Of a stretch of DNA of 64,000 bases, positions 44,228-61,300 are shown in pieces. Position numbers and translations under genes: made by a program. Location: assembly GCA_963920575.1 (NCBI GenBank), contig OY986970.1:25873869-25937868 (forward strand). The letters run 5' to 3'. Below the pieces are notes generated by a model, which worked only from the letters and a program-made list of their open reading frames with translations, ran no database searches and was not told the origin of the DNA. The stretch is from Narthecium ossifragum (lineage: Eukaryota > Streptophyta > Magnoliopsida > Dioscoreales > Nartheciaceae). The number at the start of each line of letters is the position of its first letter. Position 1 is the first letter of the stretch.

Positions 44228-44527
44228 AGTATTTATATATGTATAAATCTATATATGTATATATATATAAATATATATATATATATGTATATATTTTTAT
44301 ATGTATGTGCATATGTATATCTATATGTGTATGTGTATGTGTATGTGTATGTGCATATTTATGTATGAATACATGTACATATACATATATGTATAAATGT
44401 ATACATATACATCTGTATACATATACATGTATGTCTGTATGTGCATCGGTATATGACCATCTGTATTTATATGTATAAACATACACAAATATGTATATAT
44501 ATGTGTATGTATATTTATAATGTATGT
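44228..44527. repeat. TA/TG-rich microsatellite
   Basis: Runs of TATATG, TGTATG and related units. ORFs here on both strands are low-complexity artefacts. The first eight bases (AGTATTTA) would be the hAT target duplication, but the partner is hidden in the gap. Confidence 0.9.
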
Positions 44528-44528
44528 A

Positions 44529-44940
44529 CTAGCATGCTCCCGTGCCACCTGACACGGGTAACACCATCTCTACTAATCAACATCTCTTTTCTAACCACCT
44601 GGTAATCATCATCTTCTATGTGATTTCATCTTGATCGTTGATATATTTGAGCTCAACTTGGATAGACCCGATCTTATATAGATATACTTTATACATGTGT
44701 ATACACAAAAGTATATGTATGTTGCACAGATATGTATGTATAGATGCTAATTCAGCTATGACAATAACCGCTGATGGTGACATTTACATGTGGGGTTGTT
44801 GAATATCTTTTTTTTTTTTTTTTTTGTTAATAGTTAAACACGATAATGGGGAGAGTATCAATTGGGGGTGAAAGAGGATACCAACGTTCGAACTCGGATT
44901 CTTTATAGGACATTCAAACTGTCATATCAGACAAACTAGG
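44529..44940 (-). mobile_element. Helitron 3' end on the minus strand, 5' end not found
   Basis: The minus strand ends with a hairpin (CCCGTGTCAGGTGGCACGGG) followed by AGCATG and CTAG|T at 44529/44528, the same 3' architecture as at 40069. The left boundary of the element on its own strand (a TC start to the right) is not recognised, so 44940 is only an outer guess. An RCC1-like phrase lies inside at 44750-44802 on the plus strand. Confidence 0.5.
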
Positions 44941-45068
44941 AGAGGTTGGTTTGGGTTGCTGAATATCGCTGCTTTTCTTTTAATCCACAAGTCTTCATGC
45001 ATCCTTTTTATTGTTTTATCTTAGAGTAAGAGCAACACGAATGAATCAAGAAACAGGTAGCAATAGGA

Positions 45069-50929
<5,861 letters not shown>

Positions 50930-51139
50930 TGATATCAGCTGGTAAATTATGATCGCCTATAGAGCATTGTCTGCTTCAGAGATTCAGCTTTCTATTTCTT
51001 GTTTTTGATTATTTTTTTTCCTTTTGCAAATAGGATACAAGAGATTTGTATGATACTAGTAAATTGATCATAATATGGTTCCAGTCTATATCATGATGAT
51101 TGTATTAATAAAATAGCATCTATTGATTCACAGAACTCG

Positions 51140-51292
51140 AGTTATTTCAAGATTTGCATGAGACACATCTCATCAACAAGGAAGCTGGTGTTCAATAATG
51201 AGCTATAGATGGAACAATGAAAGCGATAGGAATTAGTTTTTTTTTGAACTGACCTTGATCCATTCCTTCTCAACCAGCTCACAAATAGGAAA
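51140..51292 (-). pseudogene. Duplicated fragment of the RimM-like gene's last exon
   Basis: The stretch matches 58360-58505 in the same order: TTTCAAGATTT, CACATCTCATCAA, GAGCTATAGATGGAACA, AAAGCGATAGGAATTAG and CTGACC..ATCCATTCC. On the minus strand it corresponds to the last ~45 codons, with disruptions (a poly-T expansion at 51236-51246 and a lost stop context). It lies at the same distance behind CRK-B as the real gene lies behind CRK-C. Confidence 0.85.
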
Positions 51293-51299
51293 ATATGTA

Positions 51300-52110
51300 G
51301 AAAATTAGGAAAAAATATGGCAAAAGATGGAAAAAATTATGGAAGAAAAGTGGAGGTTTTTTTTTTGATTAATTCAGCTTTTTAGCTAGTAAAGAGAAAG
51401 AAGGAGCTACACAGTAATAGGACAGCCGCTAGGCCACGTCGCCTCCGAATCACAGACCCACATCCGAGTCCAATGTCGGTCCTTCCCTAATTTGGCTAGG
51501 AGGTCCGCTTGTTCATTGGATCTTCTCGAAAGAAAAATGGAGGTGATTGAAGAGGCCATTGATGGAGAGCTTTAGCCAATTGAGCGTTGAATTGTATTTT
51601 GGGAGTTAAAAAGATAAAATTAAATGAAAGATAAAATTAGATCAATAGCAAAATAAGCTCATCGGTGGCCAAGGGCGACATAGGATGGTTCGTGGGGACA
51701 TGGGAAATTGTTCCCTAGTGTCTAATCGATGAGAACGGTTTCAGAGGCAATGGATCTGAGGTGTAAAAAGACTAAAAATAAAATTGAATGAAAGATAGAA
51801 TTGAAGAAGAGATAAAATTAGAGGAAAGATAAAAATAAGACGAAAAATAAAATTGAATCGACGATCAAATGAGCTTATCAGAAAGAGAAAAAAATAGGGG
51901 GAGAGGACGTATTGTCATCTTTTGTCATGGGTTTTGGGTTTTTTTTGCCAAAAAAATTGTTTGTTTGGGGCTAATAACAACATGGGACTAATAAATAATG
52001 TCATCGTTATTTTGGGCCTATGACCCCTCCCCCCTAAATAGAACAGTTAGAAAATGATTGTTTCATGTGATTAGGATGAACTACTCTCATTCACTACCTA
52101 ATTCAATGTT
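51300..52110. other. Non-coding stretch after CRK-B
   Basis: AT-rich, without credible ORFs. A minus-strand scrap near 51430-51530 (EQADLLAKLGKD) may derive from a LINE RNase H. Two similar AAGATAAAATT...GATCAAATGAGCTTATC passages lie at 51600-51665 and 51775-51885. Confidence 0.5.
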
Positions 52111-52116
52111 TGGTAC

Positions 52117-52707
52117 TGATGCAGGACCAAGTCCAGATCCAGACCGGGCTGAGCCCGACCCGGAGAGGCTTCTAAATCTATCCGGTCGCGTTCGAACTCC
52201 ATCCGTCCGACTCAGATCACCTTATGACCGCGACCGTCGGATGGGCATAACTTTCGACCTAGATGTCCGATCGGGGCGTGCGACCAGCCATTTCGACGGG
52301 CTCGACGAGCCCGACAAGAATCATCGGAGATCAAAAATCTTCCCATAACTCGGGCCTTCAAATCACCAAATTCCTTTTCCTTATGTCCTAAATTTCCGTT
52401 TTTATGCAAAACTTTCCTTTTTAGATAGGTTATCGATCTTTCTATTTTAGCATGTTCCCTATTTCTAGTCGGTTTTCTCCTCTTTGAATTCGGGGTTTAG
52501 TTTTTTGGATTGAGTTAATTCATGTTTGAGTCCATGTATGAGTTGGTCTCTCCTTAAACATATAAAAGGAGGTTTTAGGGTTTGTAAGGGCACTTTGTTT
52601 ATGAATGAGAATTAGGGTTGTCTTCTCCTCTTGAGAATTCTGGTTTTCTCTCCCATAGAGAAGTCGGTTATCTCTCCCGACGAGAGGTTCACGTTTACCC
52701 TGCGCCA
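52117..52707 (+). repeat. Solo LTR (TGATGCAGGACC family)
   Basis: 591 bp, begins TGATGCAGGACC and ends CCCTGCGCCA. The flanks are GGTAC (52112-52116) and GGTAT (52708-52712), a target duplication with one change. A TATA-like CATATAAAAGGAGG lies near 52559. Confidence 0.9.
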
Positions 52708-53155
52708 GGTATCGATGGGAAAATATTACATTGGGAGTTTATCCCACGAGGGGTGTGAGATATGTTCTCCTAATAGGTAGATGCATGAAAGAACCTTAAT
52801 GAACTATAAACACTCAATCCAAAGGCTTAAACCGAAACAAGCAGGTACACCCTTAGTACACTATTACTCCAAGGTCGAATGAAGAGTTAACTGTGGAGTC
52901 TTGCATACCACAGGGATGTTTTCCTTCCAGTCTTGCATACGGTATTGTGTGATACGGTTGAATTGACGGGTATCACTTTAAGCAAATTTTTTGCACCAAA
53001 TGATTCAGAGGCGAATGTTGATGTAGCGTGCCAAAGAGATTGCGCTAAATTTCAATGCTGTATCAAGTGATGCAGTAACGTCTCATGCCTCTAATTAGAT
53101 AGACTCTACTTAATGTTTTTTTTGTTGAATTTGTGAAATAACAAACATAACATCC
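52708..53155. other. Intergenic, nothing recognised
   Basis: No ORF, repeat end or RNA gene could be supported in this stretch. It leads into a CRK remnant. Confidence 0.5.
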
Positions 53156-53159
53156 AATT

Positions 53160-53420
53160 GGGAGCTAATATGATATTTAGTTTTGTTTTTTGGTTATGTC
53201 AAGGAGCTCATGACTCAAGTTTATTTCTATACTTTGGCGCAGGGGACACAGATCGTGACTCAAAATAGGCTCTTAATATTGCAGTTCCTGAAGCTAGTGT
53301 CGTAGTACTACTCCTGAGCTAATATGATATCAGATAAATTATAATCACCTATCCGTCATTGTATGGTTCAGAGATTCAACTTTCTTTCTTTCTTTCTGTT
53401 TTCTTTTTTGCAATTAGGAT
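53160..53420 (+). pseudogene. CRK remnant: exon 2 fused to 3' flank
   Basis: Intron 1 end and exon 2 start (TTTGGCGCAGGGGACACAG, then TGACTCAAAATAGGCTC) match 48045-48130 of copy B, with stops. The match jumps at about 53315 to the 3' flank (GATATCAGATAAATTATAATC, TTCAGAGATTCAACTTTC), matching 50930-51000. Everything between, including the kinase, is deleted. Confidence 0.8.
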
Positions 53421-54048
53421 AGAAGAGATTTGTATGACACCAATAAATTGATCATATATATAGTACGGTTACAATCTATCAAAGGATCTACACTATAGCT
53501 CCCTCGTGGTCCTCTTCCTCTCGATCGTTTTCTTGGATCTGAGATGCCACCTCTACGCAACCATTGCCAGATCTTAATGAGCCGGCTATGTCCACACCAA
53601 AGGTCTCTTCTAACCAACAATAGCCAGCGGTCGCTACTGCAGGCGTTGCAGAGGCAGCAGTTGAGTTGTTATGCTTGCAGTCGAGACTCTAACCTTAGCG
53701 AGTTTCTTTGAGATCGATGAGACGATGCAGGGCATGCATGGGTGGGCGTAGCTGTTTGGGGGGGGGGTGGGAGGAGGTGGGCTTGTTGCAGTTGTAATTA
53801 AGGAGGAGCAACAAATTGAAAGAAGATGGAGATGGCTCTCCATCCATACATATGTATAAATGCTTCCTATTTTCTTGGAAGTATTCGGAGTTTGAAAGGG
53901 TCATGGAATTGATAATGGAAACAAACTCCAACCCCCTCACTTTATATATACACGTCTAAGAGAGTAGAGAGAGTAGTAATAGGCCATATGAACAGCTCAA
54001 ACTTAGTTTGGAAAGTGATTGGAAGTCCATACATACATATTAATTATA
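53421..54048. other. Intergenic, nothing recognised
   Basis: ORFs on the minus strand here are short and low in complexity (poly-Pro from GGGGTGGG). I see no family motif. The stretch 53400-53465 still resembles CRK 3' flank. Confidence 0.45.
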
Positions 54049-54236
54049 GGGTAAAAAGGGTTTTGGTACCCCCAACTTTTAAAAATAGGTGATTTGGTAC
54101 CTCATAAAATTTGGTTCTCGAATTGATACCTCTAAGTATTGAAATTGCATGATTTAGTACCAAATCACAGACGGCGTCTGTGTAGGCCGACGGAAAACCG
54201 GCCACGTGCGATGCACGTGACCTGTTAGTTAACTCA
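54049..54236 (+). repeat. Left terminal inverted repeat of the Pack-MULE
   Basis: About 188 bp, inverted relative to 55095-55281, with scattered substitutions and small indels. Confidence 0.85.
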
Positions 54237-55091
54237 CCATCTCCCCGGCACAGGCCAGACTGAGCACTGCCCGCTCGTGCCCCCTCAGGACTCCGGCGAC
54301 CACCATGTGGTTGGCGCTCTCCTCCCTCTCCCACACGAGTATGGACCCGTCCTCGTTCAGAGCCAGCGCGTTCACCACCGACTGGTGCATCTCCAGCGTG
54401 GCGACTCGAGCGTGCCCCGGTCGCTGCGGGCCCACACTCGTATCCACCTGTCCGTCGAGGCGGTGTAGACCGTGCCGTCCGTCGCCACGGCGACGGCGCT
54501 GACAGCGTCGTCGTGCGCCGATACGGACTCGAGGCAGCAGAGGTTGGAGGTGTTCCAGACCTTCAGAGATTTGTCCCAGGAGACGGAGTAGAGGAGACCA
54601 GTGGAGGTGCAAGCGGCTAGGGCCGAGACGGCATCGGCGTGCTCGATCCAGAGGCTGTGGTGGTGGACGGTGACGTAGTTTCCCGGTAGGGGGAAGCGGT
54701 GGAGGCGGTCCGTGGCGGTGGGGAGTGTCGCGACCAGGCAATGCTGATCAGATTTAGATCGGGATCGGATCCAGACGCGGATGCGGCGGTCCTGGTGGGC
54801 GGTGAAGAGGCGGTGGCCGTCGGGGGAGGTGGCCACAGACTTGACGGCGCCGGAGGAGGGGCAAGGGGAGGGCAAGGTTTCTAGGCGTCGGAGATCGGAG
54901 AGGGAGTGCACAGTGATCTCGGACTCGGAGGCGGAGTATAAGAGGAGAAGGTCCGGTGAGACAGCTAGGGTTGCGAGGGAGGTGTGGTGGAGAGAAGCGA
55001 GGAGATGGTGCGAGGTGGTGGGCCGAGGAGAGGAGGTGGAGCTCATCGCCGGTAAAACGTCAAGAAAGGAAAAAGGGAACGGACTAGCCAA
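54237..55091 (-). pseudogene. JINGUBANG-type WD40 repeat protein, captured fragment
   Basis: The minus-strand reading starts MASPFPFSFLDVLPAM right at the TIR and shows WD40 repeats: [82 protein letters not shown] and WIRVWAR. After about 235 residues the frame shifts, and the next repeats ([20 protein letters not shown], then [15 protein letters not shown]) lack about ten residues of a blade. The fragment ends at AGEMVS, at the other TIR, without the last blades. In Arabidopsis JINGUBANG restrains pollen germination. This copy is broken and unlikely to act so. Confidence 0.85.
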
Positions 55092-55094
55092 AGT

Positions 55095-55281
55095 GGGTTA
55101 ACTAACTGGTCACGTGCATCGCACGTGGCCGGTTTTCCGTCGGCCTACACATATGTCGTCTGTGATTTGGTACTAAATCACGCAATTTCAATACTTGGAG
55201 GTATCAATTCGAGAACCAAATTTTACGATGTATCAAATCACCTATTTTTGAAAGTTGGAGGTAACAAAACCCATTTTACCT
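55095..55281 (-). repeat. Right terminal inverted repeat of the Pack-MULE
   Basis: It mirrors 54049-54236. Its inner edge GGTTAACTAACTGGTCACG pairs with CGTGACCTGTTAGTTAAC at the left. Confidence 0.85.
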
Positions 55282-55491
55282 TATATTACAAGTAGGGATT
55301 TACTCCATGTGGCACACTTCTCATATATGTAGCCTATGGACTTGGTCACGGTATGAAAGAAATTTAACTGGTTTTGCACAACATGAGGCGGCTGGTTTTT
55401 TGGACGAAGTGTTTAGTTTTTTTTTATTAGTTGAGCTCGTAGGCTAAATTTATATCAAACCAGCCAAGACATCCATACCATCGACCAGAGT

Positions 55492-55701
55492 TTAGTTAAA
55501 CGGAGCTCCGTGACGGCGACACCATCTCGCAATACCATCAGCCCTAGCATTACAGGATCTAGGAAAATATAAAAACAGAGCAAACTCCAACAACAATACC
55601 TCCTCCCATATATTTCTGGCCGTTAGCTGCACCTCCTCTGGCCAAACCCGACAACCATTCGCAATTTGCACCACCATGATTGAGTCAGACTCAATGACCA
55701 A
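55492..55701 (-). pseudogene. LINE RNase H-like (RVT_3) C-terminal fragment
   Basis: The minus-strand reading VIESDSIMVVQIANGCRVWP then FPRSCNARADGIARWCRRHG fits the end of the plant RVT_3 domain, with Asp in ESDS and the (N)xxADxxA motif. It ends at TAA 55492. No RT is adjacent, so it is a truncated remnant. Confidence 0.6.
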
Positions 55702-56385
55702 GTGTTTAGTCTTGCAAATTTAGTTGAAAATAATTTTGGGGTGATATTGGCTGCTTGCATGCTTAATACGAGAATGATGGTGCCAATGGATCATCGTGGC
55801 ATATAATGAGTTATTGACCCGTCGTCTTCTCTTAGTTTTTTGAATTTATTTCAAAAGTTGAGCCCCAGGGGTTAGCACAGACCACAACAAATTAATGAAG
55901 AAAAAAAAAATAGGATTAACATCAAATCAGTCTCTCATAGTTAACTAAATTTCATATTAGTCCCTGTAAACGGATAGATGTGGATCTATCCCTTTAAAGA
56001 ACTAAAATAGCTGAAATCTATATTGTGAGAAGCATTGGAATTCTCTAAAATTTTGCCATAAAGTTTAAGAGCAATTTATATGTTTCATTTCCTCAAACGA
56101 ATGGAGGAGAATAGAAGGCTCAATTTGAAGTTCCTCATATATTTTCAAGAGCTCTTATGATAATGTCAGGACACATGGACCAATGTGAAATTTAATTAAT
56201 TTTGAGAGACTAATAGGATATTAATTCAAAAGATTATCACGGGGGAAAATGTCCTCAACGCGAGACTGACTTAGCTCTCCAATTAAACTTTTTATTTTAT
56301 ACGTGACACACTGACAAGCAGCCACGTGTACACTAAATAAACATTGACAAATACGAAAATTCCGGAAGTTCATCTGTAATTTGTT
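55702..56385. other. Intergenic, nothing recognised
   Basis: AT-rich with no ORF, motif or terminal repeat that I can support. Confidence 0.45.
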
Positions 56386-56389
56386 TTTG

Positions 56390-58190
<1,801 letters not shown>

Positions 58191-58364
58191 AAAAATTATG
58201 ATCACTTATCAAGCGTTGTTGGGTTCGAGATTCGGCTTTCCCATTTCTTTTGCAAAATAGGAGACAAGAGACATGTGAAACACTGGTAAAACTGATCATA
58301 ATATGGTTCCGATCTATATCATGACATTTGTATAAATTAAATAACATCTATTGAAGTAATCAAG

Positions 58365-61300
58365 TTATTTCAAGATTTTCATGATACACATCTCATCAAG
58401 GGAGCAGGTGTTTAATGAGTTATAGATGGAACAGTGAAAGCGATAGGAATTAGGTGTGTCTGAACTGACCTTTATCCATTCCTCCTCAACCAGCTCAACA
58501 TGCTCGTGTTGCTCTGGAATGGCAGAAAATTGTAGTTTCTCAACTTGACCACAGATCTTATTTAGATGCTTCATGGAAAAAATCATGTCGAACTCATCAT
58601 CTCCTTTCTCGCATTCGAAGATCTTGATCCCAACATTTGCTCCACGGGAATCGACGAATCCAAGAAACAATGGAAGCCCAACGGCACACTGCTCGCTTAA
58701 GCCACATATCTGCAATAAAAATTTTAGTCAAATTAACAAATGTAACCAAGTAGGAAAAAAATGAACCCAGCTTCTACTCTTGACAGTCAATGAACAGAAT
58801 AAACAATAACAAGGTTAGCTCTTTGTTTTCATCCAGTGAAGTCACAATGATATCAAGAGAAATCTGAAGGGGAATTTAGAAGTTCCTGGTTTTAATTTTT
58901 CTAGCTAACACGATTGTTTGGTGACCATTGGACAAGCATGAGTTCTAGTCAAGCTCCATCTGTTTAATGTATGTCATAAAACCTGCAGGATCAACAAAAG
59001 AACCATATAACAAAACTTTTGGTGGCTATGTTGTCACCATCAAGCTGAAAACTCTCTAAGAATCTTCATATTCAATAGTCAGACGTGTTAACTATAAATG
59101 CATAGGCAGGGTTCAAACTCTTGCACTCAGCTCTAATATCATATTAACTCTAACCACTCAACCTAAAAGCTTGAGCCGGTAGGTGAGGGCGAGTCTATAT
59201 ATTTATAGTCTAACAAGACGCGAAGGGCGTTGACAGGCGACAGACATATCTTAAAGAAGATATGTTCTTTAGGTTGTTGTGTTATTGCCCCTTTTGTTAT
59301 AAACAAAGCGTGATTAAACTATATAGAAGAAGTGATCAAGTAAAATATCTGACCTGCACATACTCTACGCCCATCTCATTCAGAGCATCTATAATTTTGT
59401 GGGATGCAAGCAAACTGAAAACCCCTCCAGAGCCTATAGGTGAATGAAGAATCTCCCATGGTGACTTCAGAAAGATTTTGCTGCTGTTTTGATTGGTAGA
59501 AGCACTAACTATAGGCAGCATCTGTTCTTCCAAGAGCCAAACCTGTTGATGAGGTCAGGTTAGATTGTAACAAAACGTAGAGAAGGATGGTTATAGATAC
59601 TCCTGATATGGTAACATTGCACAAACACAATGATAAGTCCATACCTTTTGCTTGTCAAAACCAAAGTAGTCGTTATCTGACAGAAATTCTTCATACGACT
59701 TAATCTCACGGGTCGGACAAACCACAATGAGAGGAACAGAAACACTTTTTTCTCCATCCTGTATTCACAAGATGATTTTTTTAGGATCAGAATAAATAAG
59801 TTTTTGCATAGATTTGTTGCCGTTAGTAATTCTTTCAGAATGAAAAAAAATTGATACAATATTTTGTGGTCCAATCATAATCACAAGCTAATTTAAACCT
59901 ATACTCCAATGAAAAATCACAAGCTAATTTAAACCTATACACAACATGTTACATGCCCACTTATAATAATGTAGCTTAGTTTTATTCATAAGATGCTGTT
60001 AGAAGGCTCTAAGCTTGTCCGATATGCCTCCTTTCGTATTTCGCTTTCTACGACAAGCTTACCCTTATGTGCTTAGAACAGAATATTTCAGTTTTTTCCC
60101 CCCTTGAAAGGTAGTACATAAGAGATGATTCAAGAGTAGACCAGATCTCAACCAAAGCCATGAATCACTTCGTAATCCAGCTGAGATTTAGAACAATTGG
60201 GTTAACATTCGAATAAGGAAAGAATTGAAGTATCATCAAGAAAATACACAAAGTAACAGAATACTTGAGAATAAGCAACAGAACGATAACAATTAGCTTA
60301 AAGGTGCAGAAACAAAAAAGTTCAACGAAAACTATAGGAGACCCCTACAACCTAACTATTTTCTATGCAATATTTCTATCAATTAACACACAAAAAAGCT
60401 ATTAAACCGGCATAAAAAAGCTTATACCTCAAATAATTTCCTGCAGTGAAGAAGTGATTCCTGCAGGAGCATGGCCACAGATTCTGATACTCCGCAGCGA
60501 GCATCACCAGGTATGGTCATGTCACCCACCACAAGAACTATAGCAGCTTTAGATCCCATAAACAGTTTAAGCCCCACTATGTGCAATTCACCATTCATGT
60601 CCTTTTGTGCTTCACTTGGATAACATTTGAGGCAGTTCTCAGATATTTTCAGGGCATTGTTCAATATTTGGCTGGAATTAATATCAATCAAACCGGAAAA
60701 GTTATACCTGAGTGATAATATGGAAACAAAAGTTAGTTCAGAGATTTGTATGATGGTGATACACAGACACAGTAGTATCACTAGTGCATGGTACTGGATC
60801 TCAGACCAAACTAAGGACTTTCATGTCCTTAAGTTCAGGTCTCCAAGCAAACCAATAATTGCCACATGCACATGGGAGACTGGGATATGCTCAGACGCAT
60901 GTTGATGTTTGATATAAAAGACAGTTTTTAGGCTTGATTAGAACCGTAAAAAAAAAAATGAAACTTGATTACTTTCTCTTGATTTCTGAACACCATGAAC
61001 TCAAAATAGCATCAAATATCAAAATTTTGACATAATAGATATCCACAAGGCTCACACAATAACTCTCTAATTTCCTCTAGTTTTTCTCGATTAGATCTTA
61101 CAGTCTTTAGGTGATTATATCTATTTGCACTTAACAACTAAAGATGTGGAAGAGTGTGCCCACTTGCGTCCATGATCGGATTTGAAGCAATGTAAAGTAA
61201 AAGGATGGAATCTATTGCTCAAATGGGTAAAACTACTTCAGAATAGGATTAGAACAACTGATCGATGCTATAGAATTATCAAAGTCCAACAAATTACGAA

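Larger units (their letters stand above)
54049..55281. mobile_element. Pack-MULE-like element carrying a WD40 gene fragment
   Basis: Long inverted repeats at 54049-54236 and 55095-55281 share GGTAAAA-GGGTTTTG-TACC, AATAGGTGATTTG, TTGATACCTC, GATTTAGTACCAAATCACAGACG and ending CCGGCCACGTGCGATGCACG. The ~860 bp between them are wholly a minus-strand JINGUBANG-type sequence that starts and stops at the repeat edges. Long TIRs around host gene sequence without transposase define Pack-MULEs. A clean 9-bp target duplication was not found (flanks TTAATTATA and TTATATTAC), which leaves the superfamily less certain. Confidence 0.8.

Noticed and set aside
44095..44548. ORFs with Tyr/Ile/His-rich repeats
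   Set aside because: They are artefacts of the TA/TG microsatellite.
51430..51530. Minus-strand EQADLLAKLGKD as a LINE RNase H
   Set aside because: Only about a dozen residues fit and the flanks do not. It is mentioned in the stretch annotation but not called.
53414..53940. Three minus-strand ORFs of 68-81 codons
   Set aside because: They show no conserved motif, overlap CRK 3'-flank sequence at the left, and contain a GGGGTGGG-derived poly-Pro run.
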